NCBI RefSeq assembly: GCF_000473245.1
Contig: NC_022524.1
Coordinates: forward strand, 396,501 to 460,500
Reading direction: 5' to 3'
Source: Bacillus infantis NRRL B-14911
Lineage (GTDB): Bacteria > Bacillota > Bacilli > Bacillales > Cytobacillaceae
Length of the DNA: 64,000 nt
Both the position numbers and the translations under genes were made by a program. The notes beneath the pieces are model-generated. The model had not been told where the DNA came from and searched no databases. It saw only the letters and a list, made by a program, of their open reading frames with translations. Below are positions 52,048 through 61,603 of this stretch, piece by piece (positions within the stretch are counted from its first letter, which is position 1; each line of letters begins with the position of its first letter).

Positions 52048-52767
52048 TTACTCGACACTGTTTGCCAGCCGTTCATGCCATTTTAAAGTCTGTTCTTCGT
52101 TCTCCCCATTGATGAAGATATGCTTTCTTCCCATTTCAATATAAATATAGGGGGCTTCTTTGTGGATAAAGAGAAGGCTGCTTCCATAACCTTCTACCGT
52201 AAACCGGCCTTTTGCAAGGGTTGACAGGCCAAAGCCGTTTTCCTTCCAGGTAACCTCCGGCATTTCCTCAAGCAGTTCTAGTTTCGTAATACTCTCAATT
52301 GGCCATTCATCCCCATACATGCCTGTTATTTCAAACGTATCTTCTGTGATTGCGAGATCCGGCTTTTGATAGCCGAGATAGGTAAGGGCGCTGATGAATC
52401 CAATCACGACGAAGGAGAGGATGCTGGTGAACCAATACATTCTTTTTCTTTTGCGGGGAATTTCGAACTTGGACAAATAGATGCTGCCGCCGAGGAGGAA
52501 AAGAAGCATAAAGCCAATTTGGACTTCCATTGCATATGTGAAGCCCGTAAAGGCAAGTGGAAGAAGGATGAGCATCCCGATTGCCGTCGCCAGCAGGAGG
52601 CCGCCCGTTTTCTGGGGCATTTTATTCTGAATGAGTTCCTCCTGCTCTGCTGCGGGACGTCCGGCAAAACCAGAAATGAGCCAGTAGTTCTTTTTATAGC
52701 GGATGGCCCATCCGAGAATAGAAAAAAGCACAATAACAAATACCTGTATACCTGCGAGGAACCACAT
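52048..52767 (-). CDS. DUF3784-type membrane protein with PH-like domain
   Basis: Protein of 239 residues. N-terminal membrane pair with the DUF3784 pattern (GWAIRYKKNYWLISGF), two more segments (about 58-100), one at 117-135, then a soluble C-terminal region (ITEDTFEITGMYGDEWPIESITKLELLEEMP) resembling a bacterial PH domain. ATG at 52767 has AAGGAG at 8 bases. Upstream region is shared with the beta-helix gene on the same strand. Confidence 0.75.
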   Translation of the reverse strand: MWFLAGIQVFVIVLFSILGWAIRYKKNYWLISGFAGRPAAEQEELIQNKMPQKTGGLLLATAIGMLILLPLAFTGFTYAMEVQIGFMLLFLLGGSIYLSKFEIPRKRKRMYWFTSILSFVVIGFISALTYLGYQKPDLAITEDTFEITGMYGDEWPIESITKLELLEEMPEVTWKENGFGLSTLAKGRFTVEGYGSSLLFIHKEAPYIYIEMGRKHIFINGENEEQTLKWHERLANSVE

Positions 52768-52877
52768 AAAAACCACTCCTTTTTTGTTCGCTGTCTACTC
52801 TACGGATGGAGAGGGGCTTTGGATTCAGCTTTATGCGGTTCCTGAAAATAATAACCCTGAAAGATTTATTTGCTGCT

Positions 52878-54554
52878 TTATGCCATCCCGTGCTTTTTGC
52901 CTCCAACAGATACAGGGGTTTTGTAGCCTTCTGCGTGCACATCTTCAATACTGGCATGTTCACTGTTATCAGCCAGACCGAACCTGCCGTTCTCTCCTTC
53001 TGCCCGTACCTCCGAAACGCTGACATGCCGGATGCCTTCGCCAATCTGGATTCCCTGCTTTGCAGACCCTTGGATGGAGGCTTTGCTGATCTCTACATGA
53101 TCAGCCCGCTGAGCTCCGCCGAACACTTTAATATCCACTCCTGCTTGTTTAAAGCCCTGAATGGCCAGGCGGTTCAGAACGACATTCCTCGCTCGGTATT
53201 GGATGGCAATGATGGGATTGCCGGCATAGTCATATTCAGGGTCGCCTATCAGTGTGAATTGGTTGATCACAACATTTTTATAAGCTGATACGACCAATCC
53301 CCTGGGTGCAGAGCCCGCATAAAGGTCTGTATGCACCGGGTGGATGCTCACTATCTTTGTTGCCCTGATATTGCGGGCGGTCTGCGATTCAGGATCGCCG
53401 GCTTTATGATGGCCGATGTGGCGGAAGTTAAAGGAGCGGTTATCATTAACGGAAAGGTGGCCGATGATCTGGACATCAGAGGCTGCTGAAGAATTATGAT
53501 GTGCCTTGATTTCAACCCCGCCGAAGCAGCGTGCGGATGAGTTATTGACGAGCCAGACATTTCTTGAGCCATCATCCACTTCAATGCCGTTTGAATTGGA
53601 GAAGCCTTTTTTGTGGGTACGGCCGCTTGGATCGCACATATGGCAGTTGGAGATCAGTATATTGTCGCTGTGATGGGTGGTGATCCCGTCATCTCCAAAT
53701 CCATAGCCGTTCAGCTTGTCCAGCCAGACATAGCGGCTGCCTCCGCGTGCGCGGTATCCATCTCCTGAGTAGTTATAGAGTGTGGACGAAATATCAAAAC
53801 AGTGAAGGCCGGGATTGATGGCTTCCACATTTTTTACCCATCCATACATCACGTTTGCATACGTAAGGCAGCTGGAGTGGTTTCCCCAGGTGCTGGTTTT
53901 AGCTGCATTGCCGAGCCTTTCGACGTTCCAGTCCAGGCTCAGGTTCCGGACAAGGATATGATGGTTCCCTTTCCAGTGATTTGAATTGGTCACCAGCCTT
54001 GCCGCCTTAGGAGACTGGTCAAGAAGTTTTATGACTGTCAGGCCTTTTCCTTCCCCCTGCAAGAGAGTCCATGAAGGGAGCTGAATGCCAGACACCAGAT
54101 AGGTGCCGGCCGGAATGCTGACTTTTGCCTTGCCTCTGCCGATGGCCCGCCTGAAGGCTTCTGTATCATCGGTTATCCCATCTCCAGCTGCTCCGCATTC
54201 TTTAACACAAACCTCTTTTTCTAAGGCATGGAATAGCCTGGTATATTCCTGGTCAAGCTTTTTTTTCCAGAGAGGGAAGGCAATGCCGGATTCATCAACT
54301 ATTGTACTATCGGTCTCTTCATTATTCCGGTCTGCGGTCAGGATCAGGTTTTCTGCTGCTTTAATCAATTTCTTGAAAAACCCTTTGCCGTAATCAGGCG
54401 TTTTTCCGCTGTGGCCCGGGCCGGAAGGGGTTCTTCTCTCGTTAAACAGCCTGTCTGTCTCCTCGGCAAGCGTTTTTGTATCAAGCCCCGGGCTAAACTT
54501 ATCTATCAGCTCTTTATTGCGGCACGGATCATGCTGCTTATCCAAAAATAGCAT
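52878..54554 (-). CDS. Right-handed beta-helix protein, pectate-lyase_3/YobO-like
   Basis: Protein of 558 residues. After a 110-residue helical N-terminus, the stretch VCVKECGAAGDGITDDTEAFRRAI is the pectate-lyase_3 (GH28-related) start, and the rest shows beta-helix coils with repeated NxxI and DxV patterns (DHVEISKASIQG, IRHVSVSEVRAEG). It resembles YobO and phage tail-appendage proteins. No signal peptide is visible. Polysaccharide or surface binding is expected. The GC content and codon use match neighbours. Confidence 0.8.
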   Translation of the reverse strand: MLFLDKQHDPCRNKELIDKFSPGLDTKTLAEETDRLFNERRTPSGPGHSGKTPDYGKGFFKKLIKAAENLILTADRNNEETDSTIVDESGIAFPLWKKKLDQEYTRLFHALEKEVCVKECGAAGDGITDDTEAFRRAIGRGKAKVSIPAGTYLVSGIQLPSWTLLQGEGKGLTVIKLLDQSPKAARLVTNSNHWKGNHHILVRNLSLDWNVERLGNAAKTSTWGNHSSCLTYANVMYGWVKNVEAINPGLHCFDISSTLYNYSGDGYRARGGSRYVWLDKLNGYGFGDDGITTHHSDNILISNCHMCDPSGRTHKKGFSNSNGIEVDDGSRNVWLVNNSSARCFGGVEIKAHHNSSAASDVQIIGHLSVNDNRSFNFRHIGHHKAGDPESQTARNIRATKIVSIHPVHTDLYAGSAPRGLVVSAYKNVVINQFTLIGDPEYDYAGNPIIAIQYRARNVVLNRLAIQGFKQAGVDIKVFGGAQRADHVEISKASIQGSAKQGIQIGEGIRHVSVSEVRAEGENGRFGLADNSEHASIEDVHAEGYKTPVSVGGKKHGMA

Positions 54555-54825
54555 TTACGGATCACCTCTATTTCTTTGAGCCTGCTGGGCTATTGTATTA
54601 TTCCCGTCCGGACAGGCTGCTAACCTTATTGCATCCAGAGGAGGGGAGAGAGCGGCAAATAGGAAATTAATAGACAGAAAATTGCAACTGGGTTAGTTTT
54701 ATTATTAGAATACATGCGAAAAGGGGATGAGTGCAAAGAAGCTGTAAGGTTCTGTCTGAAAAAGGTTCACTTCAGAAGGATAATATCTGAATGAATTTAG
54801 ATTATACACGAAGGGAAGAGACTAG

Positions 54826-55659
54826 ATGAATCCGTTTGTATTTGCCTGCATCACTCCGCATGGTGGAGAAATCATACCTGAACTGCAAGGGGAAAAGCCG
54901 GAGCGCATGGAAAAGACGAGAAAGAGCATGGGGAGGCTTGGGGCCCTGATGGATAAAGCCCGACCTGACAGCCTGATTGTGCTCACTCCCCATGGAACGC
55001 GCATCAATGGACAATTCGCAGTGGCTGTTTCTGAAAGGCTTGAGGGGGAAGCGGCTGAAAATGGTTCCTCCTTTATGATGGAGAGAAAAACCGATCTGAT
55101 GCTTGCTTCCTCTATTTTGGCGGAGGCTGAAGCGAAAGGGCTTCCTGCAGCCGGAATCAATTACGGAACAAGTGCAGGCCCGCTATCCTGCCTTCCCCTT
55201 GATTGGGGTGCAATAGTACCGCTTCGTTTTATGCCCGAGGTGCCGGTTGTGGTCATTACGCCTTCGAGAGAAATAACTTATGAGCAGCATATCGCTTTTG
55301 GCAGGGCAATCAGAAAAGCAGCAGGGGAATCAGGGAGAAAAGTCGGCCTGATCGCCAGCTGCGACTGGTCTCATACGCATGACAGCGAAGGGCCTTATGG
55401 CTATCATCCGGCTGCGGAGGAATTGGACCGCCGGACAGCAGAATTGATAGAGTCAGGGAGGCTGGAAGACCTTGCTTTGTTCGATCCGGAGCTCGTGGAG
55501 AATGCAAAGCCGGACGGGATCTGGCAGACACTGATCCTGGCGGGGGCAGTCCCGGAGGAGGAACGGCACAGCAGGCTGCTCTCTTTCGAAGCGCCCACCT
55601 ATTTTGGATTGATTTGCGCCGCTTATTATCAGAACCGGGAGGCAAGGGAAAATGATTGA
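54826..55659 (+). CDS. LigB-superfamily class III extradiol dioxygenase-like protein
   Basis: Protein of 277 residues. ITPHGGEI and VLTPHGTRI supply the metal-binding histidine pattern of the LigB/MEMO family, with SCDWSHTHDSEGPYGYHP near the C-terminus. Related enzymes open catechol rings; MEMO-type relatives have lost that activity. It overlaps pepV by 8 bases, so the two are coupled. Confidence 0.85.
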   Translation: MNPFVFACITPHGGEIIPELQGEKPERMEKTRKSMGRLGALMDKARPDSLIVLTPHGTRINGQFAVAVSERLEGEAAENGSSFMMERKTDLMLASSILAEAEAKGLPAAGINYGTSAGPLSCLPLDWGAIVPLRFMPEVPVVVITPSREITYEQHIAFGRAIRKAAGESGRKVGLIASCDWSHTHDSEGPYGYHPAAEELDRRTAELIESGRLEDLALFDPELVENAKPDGIWQTLILAGAVPEEERHSRLLSFEAPTYFGLICAAYYQNREAREND

Positions 55660-57061
55660 TTGGCAAAGGGAAGCAGAGGTACGGAAAAACGATCTGATGA
55701 AGGATCTGATTGGGATATTAGAAATTGCCAGCATCAAAGATTTATCCACGGCAACTGCAGAAAGGCCGATGGGGGATAAAATCGGCGAAGCGCTGGAGTA
55801 TATGCTGAAGCTTTCCGAAGAAGCAGGCTTTACAGTGAAAAATGTGGATGGAATGGCCGGGCATGCCGAGCTGGAAGGCGGCGGGGAGGGAACAATCGGC
55901 ATTCTTTGCCATGTGGATGTCGTTCCGGCCCCCGGCGAATGGACAACACCGCCCTTTGAACCTGAGGTAAGGGACGGCAGACTGTATGCACGTGGAAGCA
56001 TAGATGACAAAGGTCCGACACTTGCCGCTTTTTATGGATTGAAAATGGTCAGGGAACTTGGACTTGAGCTAAGGAAAAATGTCCGGATCATCTTCGGGAC
56101 AGATGAGGAAAGCGGGATGAGCTGCATGCGCCATTATGCAGAAGCAGAGCTTATGCCGGAGGAAGGCTTTGCTCCTGATGCGGTTTTTCCGATCATCAAT
56201 GCTGAAAAAGGCCAGATGAATGTGAAATTGGCAATTGGGACGGGCAGGAAAGAACCGGGGCAGGAGAGGGTCTTGTCACTGCTGTCCTTCCAATCGGGCA
56301 GCCGCATTAATATGGTGCCTGAAAGTGCTTCTGCCAGTGTGGCCGGTCCTGATGCAGGACAGCTGGAAAAAGACTTTATCCTTTTCTGTGATGTAAACGG
56401 CGTCCGCGGAGATGTTGCTATAACTGATGATGTTGCTACTTTCAATCTGTATGGAACTGCAGCTCATGGGATGGAGCCTTTCAAAGGTGTGAATGCCGGG
56501 ACCCTGCTTGCCGTTTTCCTGGCAGATTTGGAAGTACAGCACACCGGGGCGGAATTCCTTTCTTTCTTAAAGCTTCTCCATGGGGATTTTTACGGCCACA
56601 GGCTTGGCATTTCATACAAAGATGAAGTATCCGGTCCGCTGACAGTCAATCCGGGCATCATCTCCTTTGATCAGGCTGGTGAAAGCTTTGTGCAGCTGAA
56701 TATCCGCTGTCCGGTTTCCTCTGTTTATGAAGATCTGAAAAACAGGCTGGAGGAAGCGGCTGAGTCTCAGGGGTTTAACCTTGAAGATTACAGAGAGTCG
56801 CAGCCCCATTACGTGGCCCCGGGGCACCCTGTGATTGAAGCCCTTCAAAAGGCATACCAGGAAGAGACAGGAGAAGAGCCGGTCCTTTTGTCAACAGGCG
56901 GAGCCACATACGCCAGGTTCATGAAAAAAGGGGTCGCTTTTGGCGCCTGCTTCCCTGGGAAAGAAATCACTGCCCACCAGAAAGACGAATACATTGAAGT
57001 GGATGATCTGGTCAAGGCGGCAGCCATCTATGCAAGGGCTATTTATGAGCTTGCAAAATAA
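55652..57061 (+). CDS. pepV: Dipeptidase PepV, M20 family
   Basis: Metallopeptidase of 469 residues. Metal ligands: LCHVDVVPAPGEWTTPPF (histidine and aspartate), RGSIDDKGP, GTDEESGMS (catalytic glutamate pair), and the C-terminal EITAHQKDEYIEVDDLVKA. It hydrolyses dipeptides, including beta-Ala types. Coupled to the LigB-like gene upstream by overlap, so it may act with it on a common substrate, although no pathway is known. Confidence 0.92.
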   Translation: MIDWQREAEVRKNDLMKDLIGILEIASIKDLSTATAERPMGDKIGEALEYMLKLSEEAGFTVKNVDGMAGHAELEGGGEGTIGILCHVDVVPAPGEWTTPPFEPEVRDGRLYARGSIDDKGPTLAAFYGLKMVRELGLELRKNVRIIFGTDEESGMSCMRHYAEAELMPEEGFAPDAVFPIINAEKGQMNVKLAIGTGRKEPGQERVLSLLSFQSGSRINMVPESASASVAGPDAGQLEKDFILFCDVNGVRGDVAITDDVATFNLYGTAAHGMEPFKGVNAGTLLAVFLADLEVQHTGAEFLSFLKLLHGDFYGHRLGISYKDEVSGPLTVNPGIISFDQAGESFVQLNIRCPVSSVYEDLKNRLEEAAESQGFNLEDYRESQPHYVAPGHPVIEALQKAYQEETGEEPVLLSTGGATYARFMKKGVAFGACFPGKEITAHQKDEYIEVDDLVKAAAIYARAIYELAK

Positions 57062-57164
57062 AAACAGGCTGTTTGATCAACTTTTATTCAGGTGGCGGCA
57101 GTGGTCTGGCATAGATGATCCCTCTCGATTTTAAAAGGTTAAACTAAATCGATTTAAGTAAAGA

Positions 57165-57191
57165 AGCTCAGCATGAAGCTGAGTTTTTTTG
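57165..57191 (+). terminator. Terminator of the pepV operon
   Basis: CTCAGC/GCTGAG stem with loop ATGAA and seven T. Confidence 0.82.
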
Positions 57192-57211
57192 CTGTTCATC
57201 TTTATTTGTTA

Positions 57212-57246
57212 TTGTAAATATTCAGCCAAAAGTGTAAAATTACACT
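57212..57246 (+). promoter_or_regulatory. Promoter with dyad on its -10 box
   Basis: TTGTAA (57212-57217), 17-base spacer, TAAAAT (57235-57240). The -10 lies inside AGTGTAA-AA-TTACACT (57231-57246), a perfect 7-bp inverted repeat, a probable operator. The gene 27 bases downstream encodes a membrane-bound PstS-like protein. Confidence 0.6.
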
Positions 57247-57272
57247 AATTATAAAATAAAGGAAGTGTTGGA

Positions 57273-58712
57273 ATGCCTGGTAAATGGATTCTGTATTTTG
57301 GGATTGCCCCGTTCCTTCTATCTATGCTGTCTTTCCTTTTCCTGGGGGCCTGGCCGGACTATGCCTTTCTCCTGCAGATTATTGTGCTGGCGGCAGGCGG
57401 ACTGCTGATTGGTACATTTAAAAGCAGGAAGCTAAACGAGAACGATTGGCTTCTTGCCTGTGGACCGCTGGTATATACAGCAGTCATCTGGGCGGTTTTT
57501 ATGATACTGACAGGAGGGTTTTCCGGCCACGAATCCTGGCTGTTTTATGGTATCCTCCATATTCCCTTTGCCCCGATCTTCATCTTCTCTTCCCTCATGG
57601 GCGAAGGGCGGACTTTCTTATGGGCTCCGATGGCATTTGAGCTGGCGTTCCTGGTGCCTTTTGCAGTTTCGGTGATTCTAAGGAAAAATGCCGTTCGGAT
57701 GGTTCCCAAAAAGAAGGCTATTATTCTATCTTTAGTATTTGCGCTCTCGATAGGCAGCGGAGCCTTCATCCATTGGGAGCGGAGCAGAACCGTCCTCCCT
57801 TCTTATGGTTTCGACTATGCTGGCGGCTACTCGAGCACAGATCTGACACCTTATGATATAACCAATACGAACAACCGGCTTCCAAAACTTGAGGGAGGAG
57901 CTGATTTTTCAATTTCGGATGCAGATTCCATGCCTGTGCTGGATGGAGCAGAAGCAGCATACCCTGTATATTCAGCCTTTGCGAATGCCGTTTATAAAAA
58001 TGTACGGGAAGTTTCCCTTGAAAAGGAAGTGGTCAGCTTCACCAATACCATCTACGCTTATGAACGCCTTCTGTCAGGAGAGGCGGATATTTACTTCGGT
58101 GCTGAGCCCTCCGCTGAGCAGCGGAAAATGGCCGAAGATGCAGGGAAGGAACTGGTGATGACCCCCATTGGAAAAGAGGCATTCGTATTCTTCGCCAACC
58201 CGGAAAACAGCATTAAAAGCCTTACTGTTGAACAGATAAAAGACATTTATTCAGGAAAAATAAAAAACTGGTCGGAGGTAGGCGGAAGCAGCGGCAAAAT
58301 CATTGCGTTTCAGCGGCCAAAAAATTCAGGGAGCCAGACACTCCTGGAAAAAATCATGGGTGATACACCTATCATAGAGCCGTTGAAGGAAGAGGTCCCT
58401 GAGGGAATGGGCGGAATTATTGAGCAGGTTGCGGATTACCGGAACTATGACAATTCTATTGGATTTTCCTTTCGCTTCTTCGCCACAGGAATGAACGGAA
58501 GCACGGACATCAGGCTTTTAGCGATAGATGGCGTGGACCCAAGCCCGGAGAACATTGCCTCTGGAACATATCCATTTACTGCTTCCCTGTACGCCATAAC
58601 CCTCAAATCCAATCCCAACAAAAACATCTCTCCGTTCCTGGAATGGATGCAGGGTGAGCAAGGGCAGCAAATAGTGGAAGAAATCGGGTATATAAAGGAA
58701 TTTGAAAGCTGA
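57273..58712 (+). CDS. Membrane protein with PstS-like substrate-binding domain
   Basis: Protein of 479 residues. The first 155 residues hold five hydrophobic segments; residues 200-479 are a periplasmic-binding fold related to PstS: LPVLDGAEAAYPVYSAFANAVY-like start, ERLLSGEADIYFGAEPS, TPIGKEAFVFFANPENSIKSLTVEQIKDIYSGKIKNWSEVGG and ENIASGTYPFTASLYA. No lipoprotein signal, and no pst genes nearby, so the binding domain is held by its own membrane part. A sensor rather than uptake function is inferred. Confidence 0.82.
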   Translation: MPGKWILYFGIAPFLLSMLSFLFLGAWPDYAFLLQIIVLAAGGLLIGTFKSRKLNENDWLLACGPLVYTAVIWAVFMILTGGFSGHESWLFYGILHIPFAPIFIFSSLMGEGRTFLWAPMAFELAFLVPFAVSVILRKNAVRMVPKKKAIILSLVFALSIGSGAFIHWERSRTVLPSYGFDYAGGYSSTDLTPYDITNTNNRLPKLEGGADFSISDADSMPVLDGAEAAYPVYSAFANAVYKNVREVSLEKEVVSFTNTIYAYERLLSGEADIYFGAEPSAEQRKMAEDAGKELVMTPIGKEAFVFFANPENSIKSLTVEQIKDIYSGKIKNWSEVGGSSGKIIAFQRPKNSGSQTLLEKIMGDTPIIEPLKEEVPEGMGGIIEQVADYRNYDNSIGFSFRFFATGMNGSTDIRLLAIDGVDPSPENIASGTYPFTASLYAITLKSNPNKNISPFLEWMQGEQGQQIVEEIGYIKEFES

Positions 58713-58739
58713 GCCGGGTTACTATAGAAGGGGAAAACC

Positions 58740-58764
58740 AGGGGACTAAACGGTCCCTTTTTCC
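58740..58764 (+). terminator. Terminator after the PstS-like gene
   Basis: GGGAC/GTCCC stem with flanking pairs and TTTTT. Confidence 0.75.
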
Positions 58765-58822
58765 AATGGCTGGAACCTTTTCATGCTCCAATCCGTAATA
58801 CAGACAGACAGGAGGAGACACT

Positions 58823-59161
58823 ATGAATCATTTATCGGATTTGAAAACTTCTATAACCCCTTTTGAATGTGCTATCAAACTGCTGGAATCGGAATCATTG
58901 AACACAGATAAAATCCACGAAGAGTACCATACGCCTGCCGAAGGAATTGAGTTCTGTGTCCTTGTGTTTGAGAGATTTTATTTCCGCACGGGTGGAAGAG
59001 CGTCGCTGACGGTCATCATGGAAAATGTAAGAGGAGACAACAAAGTGAGATGCATTTCTGCGGGAAGTGCGGAAAGTCTGATCAGCTTTGATTGGGGAGC
59101 AGGCAAAAGCTTTGTCAATAAGGTGAGGGAAATTCTGGTTCCTTATACATTGGGAAAATAA
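58823..59161 (+). CDS. DUF6054-like protein
   Basis: Protein of 112 residues. LVFERFYFRTGGRASLTVIMENV and AGSAESLISFDWGAGKSFVNKVREIL match DUF6054 as I recall it. Soluble, beta-rich; function unknown. GGAGGAG lies before the ATG. Confidence 0.7.
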   Translation: MNHLSDLKTSITPFECAIKLLESESLNTDKIHEEYHTPAEGIEFCVLVFERFYFRTGGRASLTVIMENVRGDNKVRCISAGSAESLISFDWGAGKSFVNKVREILVPYTLGK

Positions 59162-59260
59162 TTTAAAAAGGAAAACTTATGATAGAAACTCACCTGATAA
59201 CAAATTCCTTAATATGGTAAACTATTAAATAGAACAATAATAGATTAAGAGGTGTGTTTC

Positions 59261-59971
59261 GTGCTGAAAAAGAAAAAGCTGGTAATAGGGATAGGAATTC
59301 TTGCAGCCCTGGCCATTATGCTGCTGATGGACGCTGTTAAAATCTCAAATGAGAAGCGACCTCCAAATCCGGTGGTCATGGTTGACGGGGAGAAAGTAGA
59401 TGCCGATCTGCGGGGCTATACCTGGCATGGTGAGACACAGGCAGTGAAAAGGGCGAATGCAGCTTCTGTAACAGAAGTAAAACCCCGTTCTGAAATAACG
59501 GTACAATTTGGGACAAAGGACGAGCCTGAATCCATTGCACTGGACACGATTTATGGAACTGACCGCAAGAAGCCGGTGTATACAGGCACATATACGTTAT
59601 CCAACAAGCCCGGCCCCATCACGATGAGAATAAAGGCAAAATGGGAAGGCAAAGGCCAGGCAGAATATACAGTGAGCCTGGACGTTGAAGAGGAATCGTC
59701 ATACCAGGAACTGCTGGCTGAAGAAGCTGGTGAATATACTGTCCTGGCTATAAGGGAAAATGACCAGTCAGACCTGGGCGTTACTGAGGATGTTTATCAA
59801 GCTGGAGCCAACCGTGTGGAATATAGAAATCTGGATACAGTTCAACGAATATATACTGACCTGGAAGTCCGGCAGGCCCCGTATTTTATTGTGTTTAGCT
59901 TTGAAAAGCCTGTCCTGGGAACGAGCGATCCAGGTGAAGCAGCTGAGTACATAAGAACTCATGCTGACTGA
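59261..59971 (+). CDS. Membrane-anchored extracellular protein, unknown
   Basis: Protein of 236 residues with an N-terminal membrane anchor (residues 7-23) and a beta-rich outside domain that includes NPVVMVDGEKVDADLRGYTWHG near the start and a later TGTYTLSNKPGPITMRIKAKWEGKGQAEY. No family recognised. GTG at 59261 follows AGGTG, and the frame upstream (GTG at 59252) is less likely. Confidence 0.7.
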   Translation: MLKKKKLVIGIGILAALAIMLLMDAVKISNEKRPPNPVVMVDGEKVDADLRGYTWHGETQAVKRANAASVTEVKPRSEITVQFGTKDEPESIALDTIYGTDRKKPVYTGTYTLSNKPGPITMRIKAKWEGKGQAEYTVSLDVEEESSYQELLAEEAGEYTVLAIRENDQSDLGVTEDVYQAGANRVEYRNLDTVQRIYTDLEVRQAPYFIVFSFEKPVLGTSDPGEAAEYIRTHAD

Positions 59972-60147
59972 AAATCGCCTGGCTTAAAAAGGGTCAGGCT
60001 GCTGCCCCTTCATCAGAAGTCTCTTTTCAGCATAGCTTGAAGCGCATTAATATAAAGCCGGGGTTTGAGTTTCCGCATATTCATTTAACTCGAAATAGCT
60101 GCCCTGTTTCATGTATAATAGTGGATGAGACTTACTATTTTCTGCAG

Positions 60148-60169
60148 GCATGGAAAGGTTTTTCCATGC
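60148..60169 (+). promoter_or_regulatory. Perfect hairpin in the yeeN leader
   Basis: GCATGGAAA and TTTCCATGC form a perfect 9-bp stem with loop GGTT, 39 bases before the start. No T-run follows, so it is not a terminator. TATAAT at 60114-60119 may be the promoter -10 box upstream, which would place the hairpin in the transcript leader. Confidence 0.6.
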
Positions 60170-60207
60170 AGCCATAGATCAGATATAAGTGAAAGAGAGT
60201 GGAACAG

Positions 60208-60927
60208 ATGGGCCGTAAATGGAATAATATCAAAGAAAAAAAGGCATCCAAGGATGCAAATACAAGCCGTGTGTACTCTAAATTCGCATTGGAAATATAT
60301 GTAGCGGCAAAGCAGGGGGAACCGGATCCGGAATCCAATCAGGCTCTTAAATTTGTGCTCGAGCGTGCCAAAACCTATAATGTGCCAAGAGTCATCATCG
60401 ACCGTGCGATTGATAAAGCAAAGGGCGGCGGAGAAGAGAGCTATGACAACCTCCGCTATGAAGGCTTTGGGCCGAGCGGTTCCATGGTCATCGTGGATGC
60501 TCTCACCAATAATGTGAACAGGACCGCATCCAATGTCCGCGCGGCATTCGGAAAAAATGGCGGAAACATGGGCGTCAGCGGCTCTGTATCCTATATGTTT
60601 GATGCAACGGCTGTTTTCGGTCTTGAAGGCAAATCAGCTGATGAAGTGCTGGAAATCCTGATGGAAGCAGATGTTGATGCACGTGATATCCTTGAAGAAG
60701 AGGATACAGTCATCGTTTATGCCGAGCCAGATCAATTCCATGCCGTTCAGGAAGCTTTAAAGGCTGCCGGGGTTGATGAGTTTACAGTGGCAGAGCAAAC
60801 GATGCTTGCCCAGAATGAGCTTTCCTTATCAGAGGAAGACCTTGCCCAGTTCGAAAAACTGGTCGACGCCCTTGAGGATCTGGAAGATGTCCAGCGTGTA
60901 TACCACAACGTGGATTTAGGAGAATAA
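60208..60927 (+). CDS. yeeN: YebC/PmpR-family protein, YeeN type
   Basis: Protein of 239 residues. [20 protein letters not shown], the three-domain layout, and [19 protein letters not shown] and the C-terminal [16 protein letters not shown] identify the YeeN branch of the YebC family. The family was first described as DNA-binding regulators; some members are now linked to relief of ribosome stalling. ATG at 60208 is the family start; two earlier codons are open in frame. Confidence 0.94.
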   Translation: MGRKWNNIKEKKASKDANTSRVYSKFALEIYVAAKQGEPDPESNQALKFVLERAKTYNVPRVIIDRAIDKAKGGGEESYDNLRYEGFGPSGSMVIVDALTNNVNRTASNVRAAFGKNGGNMGVSGSVSYMFDATAVFGLEGKSADEVLEILMEADVDARDILEEEDTVIVYAEPDQFHAVQEALKAAGVDEFTVAEQTMLAQNELSLSEEDLAQFEKLVDALEDLEDVQRVYHNVDLGE

Positions 60928-60931
60928 TTAG

Positions 60932-60971
60932 AAAAGCAGGCTTTCCTTGTTGGGGAGCCTGCTTTTTTCTT
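60932..60971 (+). terminator. Terminator of yeeN
   Basis: AAAAGCAGGCT/AGCCTGCTTTT stem with a 13-base loop and T-run. Confidence 0.87.
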
Positions 60972-60973
60972 AT

Positions 60974-61429
60974 TTATCTGCTCACAAAGAAAGGCAGTTT
61001 CTCGATGCCTGCGAGGCGGGCGTATGTAAACAGCTGTCCTTTATGATGGATTTCATGGTCTTTGGCATTCTCAAGGAGTACGATCCCGGGCATGGTCATG
61101 CCATAGAAATCGATTGTTTTGCCCAGCTGGTCCTGGGTCAGCTCTTCAAGTGCTGATTTTGTTTTTGAAGTTTCCTCCTGGACAAGTGCTTTTAGCTGCT
61201 CCAATGTTTCAATGGCCGGATACTCAGGCGGCGGCGTAAATTCGCCTTTCTTCACTGTCTGCACGAACATCTCCATAGAGCCTGTTATATGTGCTGTCAG
61301 CTCAGAAACAGACATCCCCTGCTCCCATGCTTTGAAATCCTGCTGCCCTTCTTCAAATGTGCCGAGCAGTTCGATCAGCGCGTTCCTGTGGCCGAGCCAG
61401 CCTTGGATGAATCCATTCCATTTATCCAT
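60974..61429 (-). CDS. DinB-family protein
   Basis: Protein of 151 residues. SVSELTAHITGSMEMFV and DHEIHHKGQLFTYARLAGI carry the three histidines of the DinB metal site. It starts WNGFIQGWLGHRNALIELLGTF. These bundles may act as thiol transferases; the role here is unknown. Start has GAGAGGAAG in front. Confidence 0.87.
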   Translation of the reverse strand: MDKWNGFIQGWLGHRNALIELLGTFEEGQQDFKAWEQGMSVSELTAHITGSMEMFVQTVKKGEFTPPPEYPAIETLEQLKALVQEETSKTKSALEELTQDQLGKTIDFYGMTMPGIVLLENAKDHEIHHKGQLFTYARLAGIEKLPFFVSR

Positions 61430-61603
61430 TAAGATCTTCCTCTCTTCTTATGAAAAATTCAGGCTGTGCCTCCACATCCTGCTGCCATCAGTATAATTCA
61501 CTTTCCCGGGGCATTCAAAGGTGGTGCCTGCATATAAGAGCGTTCACTCAAAGGGGGCCTTTGGTAGAATGGAATGTATAGGTTCGAAAGGGGGGGCAGG
61601 ATT

